Under the pieces are notes generated by a model. It did no database searches, was not told where the DNA came from, and saw only the letters and a program-made list of their open reading frames with translations. Below, one piece after another: positions 21,191-32,486 of a DNA stretch of 64,000 nucleotides (within the stretch, counting starts at the first letter, position 1; each line of letters begins with the position of its first letter). The DNA is from Acanthosepion lycidas (lineage: Eukaryota > Mollusca > Cephalopoda > Sepiida > Sepiidae). The position numbers and the translations under genes are program-made. The stretch lies in contig OZ010600.1 of the NCBI GenBank assembly GCA_963932145.1, positions 50,249,157 through 50,313,156 of the forward strand. Reading direction: 5' to 3'.

Positions 21191-21321
21191 TATATCTACA
21201 GATACGTGCATGCACAATGTATTTTGGTTATATGTGCACCTTTGTGTGTTTATCCGTATACGTGTCGTTTTTTTTTTTTTATAAAAAATAAAAGAAATAA
21301 AAAACACTGTACAATGTGTGT

Positions 21322-21416
<95 letters not shown>

Positions 21417-21440
21417 TGTGTGTGTGCGCGCGCGTGTCTG
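21109..21440. repeat. (TA)n, poly-T, (TA)n and (GT)n cluster
   Basis: (TA)n at 21109-21187, poly-T at 21267-21280, (TA)n at 21324-21386 and (TG)n at 21386-21440. Two GTGTATGTCTCTGCTTGTATAT units precede the first tract. All Tyr/Ile, Cys/Val and Thr/His frames here are repeat artefacts. Confidence 0.97.
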
Positions 21441-21687
21441 TACAGATATATTACGTGGACATGTATATGTGCATATGTATGTACAAGTATACACAAAAAG
21501 CCTCTAATATTTTTATATGTCTGGGTAGGTGTGTATGTATGGACACATATATGCAAGTATAAATATATAATAAAAAAAAAACCTTCTAGTTTCGATGGAC
21601 TGATTTAAAATCCATCAACACCAAACCCCTCCGATATAGATAAAACAAATAAGCGGACAGACACTTTATTGAGTGTGGACATTAGAT

Positions 21688-21771
21688 GTATCTAATTTTA
21701 TTTGATTTATTGGAAGTATCTAATTTTATTTGATTTATTGGAGGTATCTAATTTTATTTGATATATGGTTA
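21688..21771. repeat. 28-bp minisatellite, 3 copies
   Basis: GTATCTAATTTTATTTGATT recurs at 21688, 21716 and 21744, exactly 28 bases apart. Confidence 0.95.
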
Positions 21772-21828
21772 TTACTTATCCTCAGAGATCCCAAAGTATT
21801 TTCTTACACAGTTTCGCCTTTCTTTCAA

Positions 21829-21885
21829 CCTGAGGAATCCAAGAAGAGCAGACGGTCTCGGCGAAACGCGTCGTTAATAAATTTT
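21829..21885 (+). ncRNA. Degenerate hammerhead-like Penelope terminus
   Basis: CCTGAGGA ... GGCGAAACGCGTCGTTAATA keeps CUGAGGA, GAAA, a CG/CG stem III and UU, but the 26 bases between core halves do not form a clear stem II and no stem I is seen. Likely a decayed member of the same class. Confidence 0.4.
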
Positions 21886-22224
21886 CTAGTTTGTCTCATC
21901 ATCTTCGCTTTTGTTTCGGACGCTCTTATACATCCTACAAACTCCCCCACCTCATCCTACACACAGATACCCTCGGTTACCATCATGGCTTGCTCTGGTG
22001 TACACTGTACGTTTGCTTTTGAAACGTTTTTTTTTGGGGGGGGTGGGGGGTAATTGCAACACAGACAGTTTTTCCTGCTCATTTCATGTTACGTCGGAAT
22101 GATGTTGTTGCAGATTGAAAATCGATGCAGCTTTTGGGTTGAAAATTTCAGGGCCAGAAGTTCAGCACCCAGAAGGCCTGGACGAGCTCGAACTTCTAAG
22201 TGTTAGAAAACTTTAGGAATCTTC

Positions 22225-22330
22225 TATTAGGTTGGTGCAAAAATAATGACGTAATAATGTCGTTTTTTGACGTATTTTTTAACGTCAAAAAACGACATTA
22301 TTACGTCATTATTTTTGCACCAACCTAATA
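22225..22330. mobile_element. 102-bp perfect-hairpin MITE (copy 1)
   Basis: 22227-22328 consists of two perfectly complementary 47-base arms and an 8-base loop (ATTTTTTA), beginning TTAGGTTGGTGCAAAAATAA, with TA on each side. It is identical over all 102 bases to 48816-48917. The end sequence resembles human Hsmar1/MADE1 ends (TTAGGTTGGTGCAAA), which marks it as a mariner-derived MITE. Confidence 0.98.
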
Positions 22331-22503
22331 GAACAGCGTATAGCGAATTCGAGGCTACCATTTGGATGCTGTCATATTAAAAATCAAACGAATAAAAAAA
22401 AACTGTTGGCCTTTGTTTAAACAACAGTGAAATAATTATTTTTTTTAATAGTAGTTACCTTGTCTTTTTATCATCCTTTAAAATGCGGGAGTAATTTCTG
22501 CCG

Positions 22504-22507
<4 letters not shown>

Positions 22508-22555
<48 letters not shown>

Positions 22556-22570
22556 CTGTGTGTGTGTTCA
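22508..22570. repeat. (TA)n then (TG)n
   Basis: TA units to 22541 followed by TG units. Confidence 0.95.
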
Positions 22571-23007
22571 ACTACAACCACACTGTCCCGTAGACTTACC
22601 TGTCACTTTTCTTATTTTAGTTCTATTAAACAACATTTCTTAGAAGAACATAGCTATGTGCATAATATTAGACAGATATGAGTTGATAACAGAACAATAG
22701 TCCCACATACACGCAGTAAAAAGAACTTTCAGATATTGGAGGCCATCTAGATTAAAACGAAGCAACCCACACTCAACAAAATTATATTTACAACTAGTCA
22801 CAACACATTACATTGCATCGAAACATTGGTTCTGATGTAATACTTCCGTCTACCGCGTGGTATGACGTCATAGAACCGCATCTTGAACTTATGATCTGCG
22901 TCTGCTATTCCGCCACCGTTATCATCACATAGCAATTTTTCTATGTCAAACCAACAAAATATCATCTTTGACGGTGGATATCTTTGTTTCATGTCTGTAT
23001 AATCACT

Positions 23008-23040
23008 CTGAGGATGACTCATGTGAGTCGAAAGCTTAGG
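23008..23040 (+). ncRNA. Hammerhead-like motif with a strong stem II
   Basis: CTGAGGA (23008-23014), one U, stem II GACTC/GAGTC with loop ATGT, then GAAA at 23030-23033 followed by GCTTAGG. Core halves fit the consensus; stems I and III are not evident, and an A-rich run follows. A related, more decayed copy (GATGACCTATG ... TTTCGAAAGCTTGG) lies on the minus strand at 50430-50475. Confidence 0.5.
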
Positions 23041-23169
23041 ACCATCTTAATAAAAAAAAAATGTTGGACAATTTTTCTCTTTACTTTCACCAGAAATTAA
23101 AAACATCAGAACGGTCAGGATCAGACATAATAAACGTTCATTGCCTGTTATATTTAATAATATATGTTT

Positions 23170-23632
<463 letters not shown>

Positions 23633-23796
23633 TATCAGTAAATTGTTAAGTTGGAGGAATGAATCATGATGTGTCGGGTGTGCAAAAAGTACATACGGGC
23701 GTTTCTGATTTACTCATCCTCTACCTAAAACGACTAATTAATATTCTTTCAGACCAACCGTGTAGAAATTATTCATACTGTTACTCTGGCAACCAT

Positions 23797-23799
23797 CGC

Positions 23800-23854
<55 letters not shown>

Positions 23855-23857
23855 GTA
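23797..23857. repeat. (TTA)n
   Basis: About 19 TTA units followed by T-rich sequence; Tyr-rich frames are artefacts. Confidence 0.97.
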
Positions 23858-23859
23858 TA

Positions 23860-24900
23860 TTTTTTTTGTGTTTTTTTCTTATTCATCTTGTTATGGATAT
23901 TACTATTATTGTTGTTGTTGCTATTATTATTCAACACTACAAACGTTTTTTCTTTTCAAATGCATCCCCTGAAAAAAAAATCAATTATTAGATTGCATGT
24001 AGGGAAATTAAATAATTTTTTTTTCATTAAAATGGTTTGGATTTTTACCTCCTGTCTTCATTTACACTTTCCTATCGAAAAGGCGTATAATTAGCGAGGT
24101 AACATTCTTGAGAGAGAAAAAAATGAAAGAAGAAAAGTGGAGAAACATTATCAATGTTCGGTTATAAAAGAAGCATTAGCAATGACAGAGATAATACAAA
24201 CGAACTTTGGCGAATCATGATTTTAATCGACCCCCTCCGTCTGCATTCTTTTTTTTTTTTTTTTTCCCCAAGAAATGAGAGAAGTGCTGATAAACGAGAG
24301 ATTACTACGCTAAATTTACTGCTGTTTCCTTCTTGAAAAAACAGAAAAAAAAAACTATTTTTCGATTTTTTAAAAACTCGTTGATTTAAAATATACCAAC
24401 CTCTGGGCTTCTCGAAAACTATATATTTCCATTCAACGACGTACACAAGTACGCCTATATGAACATAAACATACATACATACGTACATACACTCAGAGAC
24501 ACACACACACACACACACACATATATGTTTGTGTGTGTGTGTTTGTGTATACATATGTATATATGTATATGTCTGCATATTAGTTTAAATTATAGAGGTA
24601 TTAATTTAATGGTTCCGTCAAAAAGTTATCAATTTTATACCAAAATGAAAATTCATTTATTTCCCACTAAAAATAAATTCAGACATAAATAAATGCTGTC
24701 GTTTTGTGAAGTTTAAATTAACAGAAAATCGTAGTATGTCAACAGAAATCCTGACTACCAAAACATGTAAAACTTACAATATGGACTCTTCTTACAAAGA
24801 GGAAAAATTAGTTGCATATTATTTGTTCGCGTGTAAAACTTCAATATTGAACAATAAAAAAATATTAAAAAATTAAAATCTTTAGATACACTGGGTTGTA
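23860..24900. other. Low-complexity and AT-rich sequence, no gene recognised
   Basis: Poly-T at 24248-24265, (CA)n at 24500-24522 followed by TG-rich sequence to 24550. No coding domain or repeat family identified. Confidence 0.5.
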
Positions 24901-25080
24901 GATTAATATTCTTTCGTTTTTTTTTTATTATTATTTCATTTAGATTCCTCGACTAGTTTCGATCAAAATGGCCATCATCGGGAGGAGAAATATTTCTGCT
25001 TCCTGGTAGCAGTAAACTACAGAAATGAATGTTTTGCTGGAGAAAATGAACTTTTCTCTGTAGTTTTCATATGTTTTTTT
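24900..25080 (-). mobile_element. Penelope-type terminus with hammerhead
   Basis: Minus strand: GCTACCAGGAAGCAGAAATA, then the hammerhead at 24987-24945, then ATTTAAATGA-like AT-rich sequence ending in an A-rich run (rc of 24915-24940). Fits the 3' terminal region of a Penelope-like element; the coding part is absent. Confidence 0.6.
24945..24987 (-). ncRNA. Hammerhead ribozyme candidate with one core substitution
   Basis: Minus strand: CTCCTC (stem I, 24987-24982), CCGATGA (core, with U4 changed to C), U, GGCC(ATTTT)GATC (stem II, imperfect), GAAA (24960-24957), CTAG, then UC (a GUC cleavage triplet), then GAGGAA. GAGGA pairs with TCCTC. The architecture is complete, but substitution of the invariant U4 should impair catalysis. 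Confidence 0.65.
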
Positions 25081-25209
25081 ATTTTTTTATCTTTTTAACA
25101 TGAATCTTTTAACATTCCTTGTGTTGATCAAACAGTCACTTTTAAGTTGTTATTTGAGATAAGAGCTGGATGGATCTATGCTTCTCTGAATTCCCTTGGT
25201 CAGTTTGAC

Positions 25210-25430
25210 AGTTTTATTGGTCCTGGTGAGGGGATGTGTCTCTGTTAAGTGTTTGTGTGTATGTTATTTGGTTCTTAGGGAGTGAGTGAGTATGATATGT
25301 GTAAGCGTGTGCATTGCTGTGGGTGTGTGTTATCATTTGGCTCATTAGGGAGTGAGTGAGTATGATGTGTGTAAGTGTGTATATTCGTGTGGGTGTGTGT
25401 ATAAGTGTGAGGCCTCAACACCTCCGTAAG
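25210..25430. repeat. GT-rich ~90-bp tandem duplication
   Basis: TTAGGGAGTGAGTGAGTATG followed by GTGTGTAAG occurs at about 25277 and 25347 in a GT-rich context. Confidence 0.8.
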
Positions 25431-25544
25431 CATGTCTGTCTTGTGTGGGTGAGAAATGCCGGTAGGTTTTGATTTGTTGAGTTATATATTGGTACTATCT
25501 GTATTGTTAAATTTATGGTTTAGCCCGGACACGCACACACACAC

Positions 25545-25760
25545 ATGCACGCACGCGTGGCCAAGTCGTTAGTGGGGTTGGAATCTCCCCCATGATCGAT
25601 TTGTCAGGAAGGCGACTTACTGATGTTATCGGACTGGATCGAGGTCGATCCCAGCGTGCGGCACATTTGGAAAGTCCCTAAAAACCATACCACGGGTTGA
25701 ACCAAGCCTTATGAGTGAAATTCGCTAGACGCAACTCTTGTAGGTCGTCAATAACGCGAA
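25545..25760 (+). mobile_element. tRNA-derived SINE, plus strand
   Basis: TGGCCAAGTCGTTAGTGGGG is a good box A of the Leu/Ser-type tRNA form. GAGGTCGATCCCAGCG gives box B about 80 bases downstream, followed by GTGCGGCACATTTGG, similar to the GTGGCACAAGG body of other SINEs here. (CA)n precedes it. No target-site duplication was located. Confidence 0.7.
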
Positions 25761-25769
25761 GCCTTGGCC

Positions 25770-26290
25770 TTGTTCAAATTGTTGATCACGCTAAATAACA
25801 CGCTCTTTCTCAGAAACTGCAACTAAGGTGTGCCCAACATAATTGCAGTATAAAACGTAGGTGGACTTTGTGGGTGTCGAGAAAATACAAATGTGCCTGA
25901 GCAAGCGTCTGTAATAGGGATTGGCTAGTCGCCCCAGTTGATGGATATCCTCCAATACGAATGGATAATGGCTCGGGATTGTTAATCGGAGATAGAAAGG
26001 TATGAATCCACCTCATCTCCCTTCGATAGGTTAATTAAAAGGATTCATATCACTAAATATTTATTATCTCGACAAAAAACCCTTAGAATCCCAAAATATT
26101 TTCTGGCTTTAAATAACCTGAAATGGTTGATTATCCGAAGAAGAATCAATAAAAAAATATCAAAAATCCAAACAGAAAACCTCTCTGGTGACAAAAAGAA
26201 AAATCAAATACAAAACAAAACAAACTTTACTAAGAACAAAAATGTAGATAACCTATGCAAGAACGGGAATTTTAAAAAAAAGAAGGAAAA
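25770..26290. other. SINE-like remnant, otherwise unassigned
   Basis: ACGAATGGATAATGGCTCGG near 25958 is reminiscent of the head of the 34-41 kb SINEs (box A region). The rest, including an A-rich stretch at 26140-26300, has no recognised feature. Confidence 0.35.
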
Positions 26291-26452
26291 AAAAGGACCC
26301 AAAGGCAGACACTTACCTAACCAGTAACCAACAGTGATCTATGCCTAGGCTATTAAGACAGAACAAAAACGCTTCACAGCGTCACGCCTCAGAAAGAGAC
26401 AAAGTTGGGACCGATACTTAAGTTTCACGATCTCATGATCGCCAGACGACTC

Positions 26453-26511
<59 letters not shown>

Positions 26512-26827
26512 GATTGTCATTTATCTGTGCTACGACTGCTTCATTTCAATCAAGGAAAACAAAAGAAAACTACGGCATACGAGAAAGTTCATATATATAT
26601 ATATATGTGTGTGTGTGTGTATACATATATATTGTTTTAAACAGACACTGTTTAGTGTTCTTTTTTAACCAAGGCACCGAAACTTGACCAAAAGAAAACT
26701 TAAAGGGAAAAAAGGCAGACACCTGACCTAAACAGACACCAAAAAAAAACGCTTTACAGAGTCACACCTCAAGTGAGACAAAGTTCGGACCGCTACTTAA
26801 GATGCACGCTCTGGCGAACATAGAATC

Positions 26828-26830
<3 letters not shown>
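26290..26830 (+). repeat. Two direct copies of an interspersed repeat, each ending in a microsatellite
   Basis: Copy 1 (26300-26452) and copy 2 (26715-26828) share GGCAGACAC, ACGCTT-ACAG-GTCAC, GAGACAAAGTT-GGACCG and TACTTAAG. Copy 1 runs into (GATA)n at 26452-26513, copy 2 into (TA)n at 26829-26900. This again links an element 3' end to a dinucleotide or tetranucleotide run. Confidence 0.7.
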
Positions 26831-26902
<72 letters not shown>

Positions 26903-27142
26903 GAATTAACTTGAGTTAAAGTAGGCTCTGTTCCATCTTCAAGCGAAATTTTTGGGGGAATGAGTTTTAATAGTATAGTCAGAATTGAAATCAAAAATGT
27001 CCATGGTAACATCAAGGGCGGATTGTTTAGAATAGGCAGGGGTCGGGTGTTAATAACTTGTATCAGTATAGATAGAGTTACTTTCATAGATGCCGGGTCA
27101 GGGTAAGGTGGGGGTGGCTAAATTTACGACGGAGGAAGTTTT

Positions 27143-27188
<46 letters not shown>

Positions 27189-27276
27189 TTTTCTAAGCCC
27201 AACAAAATTTCTTGGTTAAAGATTTCTTAATTCATTTCTTCGATATTTCGGACCATCTTCCTGGTTTCAGGTATAA

Positions 27277-27341
<65 letters not shown>

Positions 27342-27367
27342 ATGTGTGCGTGTGTGTGTGTGTGTGT
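26829..27367. repeat. (TA)n tracts and Penelope-like relics
   Basis: (TA)n at 26829-26900, 27147-27183 and 27281-27319, the last continuing as (TG)n to 27367. Facing the first tract on the minus strand is CTTGAAGATGG (rc of about 26937-26947). Between the second and third tracts, minus strand, is GGAAGATGGTCCGAAATATC (rc of 27248-27267). Both resemble decayed CUGAAGA-U-GG hammerhead cores ending near TA runs. Confidence 0.6.
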
Positions 27368-27544
27368 ACACTGCGTGACAAATTATTATCGAGATAACTA
27401 TTTTTCTAATATTTCAAAAACCGTCAAATCAATTCACAAAAAATGTTCATACAATATTGGCAACACTGACCTGCGCAATCACTGAAATTTTCGTACTGAT
27501 CTGAACAATGTAAACAAACTGGCGCCATAAAGAGTATATTTATT

Positions 27545-27660
27545 TGTTTTCGGTTACCGGCCTCAACGTTCTCCAGTAGGATTCGATCCTGCGTCCCTTT
27601 GGGCAGAAGGAGTTATCGAGTTTCGAAATGCTCTAAACGAGTGAGCTACAAGAAATTCAA
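27545..27660 (-). mobile_element. tRNA-like sequence, SINE head or tRNA pseudogene
   Basis: Minus strand: TGTAGCTCACTCGTTTAGAG (box A-like) and GGATCGAATCCTACTGG (box B), with 40-odd bases between including an extra loop. Acceptor ends do not pair, so it is not a functional tRNA. Confidence 0.5.
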
Positions 27661-27734
27661 ATACGTGTATCCACGAAAAATAATGTTTAAATTGCTAAAA
27701 TATGTCGGATAAATAGATTGCTTGATAATATATA

Positions 27735-28110
27735 ATTGTCTAAACTGTCAACTATATACAACGACTTTCTCAGATTCAGGATTAAAAATGGCTTCCAGGG
27801 AATGAACTGTGTAGGTCTTAGAGAGGACTATCACTCTTCGAGCCTTGGGGTCTAGCGCTAAAGAATTACAAACAATTACAAACAAAAAATTACCAAGAAA
27901 CAGAAACCACGTGACTCGAGAAATTTCAACGGCAGCAACAATGGATATCACATGTAACCTCAAAGAGAAAATAATGACATAATTAAGATGTTAATGTTCG
28001 ACACTAATTCAAACAAAAGGTTAGGGAGGAAATCTCCATGAGTATTAGAAATAAACAATGATACTAGCCCTGAAAAACCTATCATTCAGATTCTCGAAGG
28101 CCTGCAGTTC
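27735..28110. repeat. Interspersed repeat, copy 1 (pair of 54.15-54.49 kb)
   Basis: Shares in order with 54165-54490: ATACAACKACTTTC, ATGGCTT, CTTCGARCCTTG, GAAACCACGTG, AAAGAGAAAATAATG-YATAAT and GGTTAGG-AGAAA. Diverged but collinear over ~330 bases, same strand. Minus-strand frames of 71 and 68 codons exist in the two copies, but the encoded sequences show little beyond KVVVYS in common. Family unknown. Confidence 0.7.
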
Positions 28111-28960
28111 GATCCCTCTCAAAAGTCTCTAATTGAAGAAAATGACTACGTGTACATCTCTGTGACACGCCTGCCTGAACTGGACTCACCTCTAAACTCC
28201 ATTGCAGCATGAGTTTGAAACTCAAACACCGATGGCACATTTTTATCAATGTTTCTACGTCACATGATGGCCAAAGAACATTTTATGAGAATAACGAGCA
28301 TTGGAGCCAAAATGTTTCAATTTCATTTTTCTACCAGTATACAGGCAATGCTTGTGTAACAATGTCGTATATAAAACTGCAGTAAAGTCCTCCACACGAT
28401 AAATTATATTGCTTCCACAAAGGACACGTTTAAAAAGATACAGCATTTATACAACATCATTCAGATTGAGTAGGTATCGTAATAGTACTATCTCTCTATG
28501 TAGATCTGGAAAATAAAAGATGAACAGTATATACAACCGAAGATAAGATAGAGCATAGTAAGGAAAAGTATGTATTATGCAGGAGAGAGATATTTTTTTT
28601 CAAATTGTGGCAGGGGGATCTTCATATATCCAAATACAAGCATGCTATTGAATCATAGAGCTAGAATAATGAAGGGATGTATCCATGCAGAGAATTTCTT
28701 AATAGCTAATATGAAACATAGATGGCTTGCATACCAGGTCAAAAACAAATATATATATATATTCTATGTATCTAGTCTCTATATTTAAAAATGAAGATTG
28801 CAAGAGACACAGGATAAAAATTGAACCTGGTATAACGATCTCTGATTTTGTAAGGTTGAAAATTGAGTTGCCTTTCTTTTAGACTTCATTTTGCGTAAGT
28901 GTTATAGCCTTGTATATATTGACAACTTTATCATAGCTGGAGTCTACCAAGTACGAGTGT
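28110..28960. other. No recognised feature
   Basis: Several short frames on both strands without recognisable motifs; no repeat identified. Confidence 0.4.
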
Positions 28961-28966
28961 GTTTCG

Positions 28967-28969
<3 letters not shown>

Positions 28970-29026
<57 letters not shown>

Positions 29027-29231
29027 TCTGTTGAGGATTCTGTTGAGGATTCTTCTAGATTCGGTGAATTACTTAATAATGATTATTTCAAATCACTTGT
29101 ATATCCTTGCTTGAACGAGATTGGGGTAGAAGACGTGGGGGTACAGTCTGGTCGATTAGGAAAACTCGGATACATTGCACCACGGAATTTATGAAGAGCT
29201 GCGCTATATCGAGTCTAATTAGTTACCTCTT

Positions 29232-29304
<73 letters not shown>
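28970..29304. repeat. Two (TA)n tracts with a Penelope-like remnant between
   Basis: (TA)n at 28970-29021 and 29236-29304. Just left of the second, plus strand, TGAAGAGCTGCGCTATATCG followed by AGTCTAATTAG resembles a decayed hammerhead (CUGAAGA, GC stem, GAxUC) about 30 bases from the TA run. Confidence 0.55.
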
Positions 29305-29307
<3 letters not shown>

Positions 29308-29389
29308 GAAATAACGACACTTTTCGAAAAAAAAAAACGAAAATAGAAAGCCGGTGTACATAGTGCGCCACAAGGCCTACAAATGACAC

Positions 29390-29515
29390 TGCACAGTTTT
29401 TGAATTCAGAGATCGATTCATACGTTTCCCAAGAATATTTGCGCGTAAGTGTATGTAATGAACTCGACTAGAATTCGAACTCGGCTCTGATTTCTCATCC
29501 CGTGCTACTATTCAT
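29390..29515 (-). mobile_element. tRNA-derived SINE relic (34-41 kb family)
   Basis: TTTCCCAAGAATATTTGCGC, AGTGTATGTAATG and GACTAGAATTCGAACTCGG align with the minus-strand SINEs at 34.4, 41.0 and 41.4 kb, box B (GAGTTCGAATTC) included. The 5' tRNA end decays into AT-rich DNA. Confidence 0.7.
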
Positions 29516-29519
29516 TATA

Positions 29520-30400
29520 TTTTTTAGAAAAATTACAATATTTTCTTCCAAATAATTTTTATTTTCACAATTTCCCAACAATTTTTTACTTTCCTGTTGT
29601 GACCAAGTAAATAGTTAAGAAATAACAAAACAAGAGGTTACAGATAAATAGTGGCGTATTTTACAGTAAATACAACAGAAGTGAGTTACGCAACCTGAGA
29701 GTGTGTGTCGGTTAACCAGCGTTCAGTCTATATCACTATTCCCCTGGGGCTTACTTTCCTACTAACTTTATAGTAAGTGGAAGAGTCCACAATAGACTCC
29801 TTAGAGGAAAGACACCACAACATTTCCAAAGAATTTTTTTTTTAAAACAGTTTTTATTTTCCCAAGAATTTTTATTTTTACAACAACGTTGAGAAGGGTT
29901 ACATTTCACATAAACGATCATATTCAATCTCAGAAAATTTAGAGCAACAATCATCTCCACCTTCGCAGATATTAGTCGAAAATGCATTAGAAAAATAATA
30001 ATAAGCCCTTTATATAAGAGAATTGAGATCAAAGTAAATTCAACTACGAGTACAGCAAAAAATTCTTAAATGTTTGTAACAGCAAAGCGTTATATATAAA
30101 AATACTAAATTAAAATACTACAATTAAAAAATCATATAAGTTACCTCCCTTGCATAGAGGTGAAAAATATTTTGAATTTACGGTGTTAACGGATAACACA
30201 AACATAGATATGCAACACCTGGAGATCGTCTCAGATGAGATTGAAAGTAATTTGGGAAAATAAAAATTATTTGATAGAAAAATTTGGAATTTTTCATAAT
30301 CAATTTTCTACAGCTACCAAGAAATTAATGAATGATTAAAACTACAATAAATAAACATAATACGTCTAAATTATTTAACCAAACATGCTTGGATGAAAAT
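29520..30400. other. AT-rich, no recognised gene
   Basis: Low-complexity T/A-rich blocks near 29520-29600 and 29830-29880. A 93-codon minus frame (30032-29751) has no motif I recognise. Confidence 0.4.
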
Positions 30401-30405
30401 ATGCA

Positions 30406-30410
<5 letters not shown>

Positions 30411-30467
<57 letters not shown>

Positions 30468-30545
30468 AAAAGGCTTAAACACTAATATTCCATGGTCATA
30501 ATTTATTCCATTGGAATCGTAAATACGATCCAATTCATCAGACCT
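30411..30545 (-). mobile_element. (TA)n and adjoining hammerhead-like Penelope terminus
   Basis: On the minus strand CTGATGA (30541-30535) is followed by a long hairpin (ATTGGATCGTA...TACGATTCCAAT) and GGAATAAAT, where GAAA would be expected. GTGTTTAAGCC and (TA)n (30463-30411) follow within ~70 bases. The GAAA half is mutated. Confidence 0.5.
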
Positions 30546-30940
30546 ACAAATTCAAAAAGAAAACAGAAAAGAACAACTTCGGAAATAAAAATAGAATTTA
30601 GAGAGAGTGTAAGTATGAGAGTGTGGGATGAATGTTAGAGCTAAAGAAAGGGGTAACAGACGAGAGAAGGTGGGAGGTTAAAACTTAACAGAGAGGGTTT
30701 TTTTTAACTAGGGGTGAGTGGAAAGGGGAAATATAAATGTTGTCGGATGTCTAATACATTAAAGATACATTTTGTGGTGACATACACACACCATAGACGA
30801 TCTCCTGGACATTGAGTTCTACCTGGATTCTATCCTCTCGGAATTTTTTATTCAAAAAATATACATGTATGTGTATGCACCTATGTATATGTATTTCTAT
30901 ATTTTGCATATTTATGTGTATATTTACCACTAATATTATC

Positions 30941-30954
30941 TATCTATCTATCTA

Positions 30955-31012
<58 letters not shown>
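30941..31012. repeat. (TATC)n, (CT)n, (TA)n
   Basis: Contiguous tetra- and dinucleotide repeats; surrounding 30550-31370 shows no recognised gene. Confidence 0.95.
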
Positions 31013-31015
<3 letters not shown>

Positions 31016-31378
31016 AGCATAATTAGTCGCTAAAATGTCGCTGATATCTTCGTCTATTAGTCGATAATCAGTCCCAGTCTTTTTAGATTTGCCTCTCTCT
31101 TTATCTACATCTACATATCCATCTTCTTCTGTCAGTCGGTCTGTCGGATATCTACCTTCGTCTGTCTCGGTCCATTTCAGTTTGTTCTTATCTATCTATC
31201 ATCTCATGTCTGTTGTTCGCCCCATTTTTTTATATACGTGGGAGTATCGAAAAGTTCTCATCTCGGACAAGAAGGAATTCTGATGTTTGGTCATTTAATG
31301 GCACTGGCCGGTAAAAGTGCGTATATATACAAACCGAGAATACACCTTGTATAACCATGTGTATATACACCCATCCTA

Positions 31379-31434
31379 TATATACATATATATATATATA
31401 TATATTAACAAGGACGTGATAGATACAACAGAGC

Positions 31435-31472
<38 letters not shown>
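31379..31472. repeat. (TA)n pair with a 30-bp unique spacer
   Basis: TA runs at 31379-31404 and 31434-31472. Confidence 0.95.
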
Positions 31473-31598
31473 CCTTGATCTATCCACTATCCTTCTCCTC
31501 ATCCTTTCCTCTATCGCACCTATCTGATCTTGCTCCAAATCTTCTGTAACCCCTTGCGTCCTAGTGGCTTCCCACCTTGCTTGGCTGAAACGCTTAAT
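31473..31598 (+). mobile_element. LINE 3'-UTR fragment, near-identical to the 60.7-62.9 kb LINE tail
   Basis: CTTGATCTATCCACTATCC, CTATCTGATCTTGCTC and GTAACCCCTTGCGTCCTAGT then GGCTTCCCACCTTGCTTGG match 62785-62895 with few changes. Only ~125 bp of 3' UTR is present, starting exactly at the end of a (TA)n tract and ending at another TA/GATA run (31597-31633). It is either an extreme 5' truncation or a SINE using this LINE tail. Confidence 0.85.
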
Positions 31599-31602
31599 AT
31601 AT

Positions 31603-31633
<31 letters not shown>

Positions 31634-31639
31634 ACAGCA

Positions 31640-32095
31640 AGGTTCAACCTTTAAAAGGCCCGGAATTAGAGCGTTACGTTAGAGGCAGTTTATGAGAATA
31701 GGAATGGAAGATAATGGTTAAACCTAGACTTGAACAGGGTAAGATTGTCGTGATCGGAGAAGCATCCCCTTGGCAGTCGGTTCCACAGGACAGTGGTTCG
31801 CAAAAAGAAGCTGCTCGAGTTGAACTTACCGTTGGTATATGGAGAAGATGTGGGTGGTTTGCTACTATGTAAGTGACATGGCGTGTCCTTGCCGTAAAGG
31901 TTTGTCCGGCCGGCACCAGGTAATGTAGTTCGATCGAGCACTTTTCCTGGACGTACCGGTAGAGCAGCGAGAGGCTTGCCACATCCCGCCTCTGGGAGAG
32001 AGATTGAAGGATGGAGAATAATTCGTCACACACAAAGCGTCGGAGAAGCTTTTGAACTCTATCAAGGCTGGAGAGTGAGGTCTAGGCTGTGTGTG
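31640..32095 (-). pseudogene. LINE ORF2 C-terminus and 3' UTR, minus strand
   Basis: Minus-strand frames 32033-31674 and 31941-31690 give LQSLSQRRDVASLSLLYRYV, QEKCSIELHYLVPAGQTF, then after a frame change FFLRTTVLWNRLPRGCFSDH and FKSRFNHYLPFL. This is the RRDVASLxLxYRYxxGxCSxELHxLxP ... LWNxLPxxCF ... FKxxxNxxL order of a Jockey/CR1-type ORF2 end, a different subfamily from the 60.7 kb LINE. Its 3' tail (GGGCCTTTTAAAGG, AACCTTGCTGTAATC) reaches the GATA run at 31633. Related copies: 49.61-49.97 and 18.1-19.5 kb. Confidence 0.88.
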
Positions 32096-32329
32096 TGTGT
32101 ATATATACATATATATATATATATATAAAAATGTCTTAAAATTAATTGTCGAATGTCCATATATATATATATACAAACTGTCAATTTTTTCAAATTAATC
32201 ATAGCTTTTTTAAATCAGTGGTTTGTTTTATACTTTGGATATTTCATTAAGGATTTTCTCCTAGCAGGGATTGAGTTATCTGAGTGACTGTAATGTTAAT
32301 GAAAAAATGAATACGCAAAAATTCGCCTT

Positions 32330-32442
32330 TCTCTTTGCCGAGCGTCGATGGCCTATGGGTTAGAATCTCCGACTGATACAAAATACCGGATGTCTAGCCA
32401 CACTGATGAGCTGTGAAACATCGAAACAATCCTTCTCTGGAT

Positions 32443-32446
<4 letters not shown>
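32330..32446 (+). mobile_element. SINE-like head joined to a hammerhead-bearing terminus ending in (TA)n
   Basis: GATGGCCTATGGGTTAGAATC resembles a tRNA box A region. Downstream is CTGATGA (32403-32409), an imperfect GCTGT/ACATC-type stem, GAAA (32423-32426), CAA, then UC (32430-32431), with all three hammerhead core blocks conserved. It runs into (TA)n 15 bases later. Stem I is not convincing. Confidence 0.55.

Positions 32447-32483
<37 letters not shown>
32446..32483. repeat. (TA)n shared by two convergent hammerhead-bearing elements
   Basis: TA units flanked left by the plus-strand motif (32403-32431) and right by the minus-strand motif (32548-32508). Confidence 0.95.

Positions 32484-32486
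<3 letters not shown>

Noticed and set aside
20981..21608. 193-codon plus and 156-codon minus frames
   Set aside because: Composed of TA, GT and CA dinucleotide repeats; both strands open for the same trivial reason.
21829..21885. Active hammerhead ribozyme
   Set aside because: CUGAGGA and GAAA are present but stem I and stem II do not form; listed only as degenerate.
27545..27660. Functional tRNA gene
   Set aside because: Promoter boxes are present but the distance is long and no cloverleaf forms.
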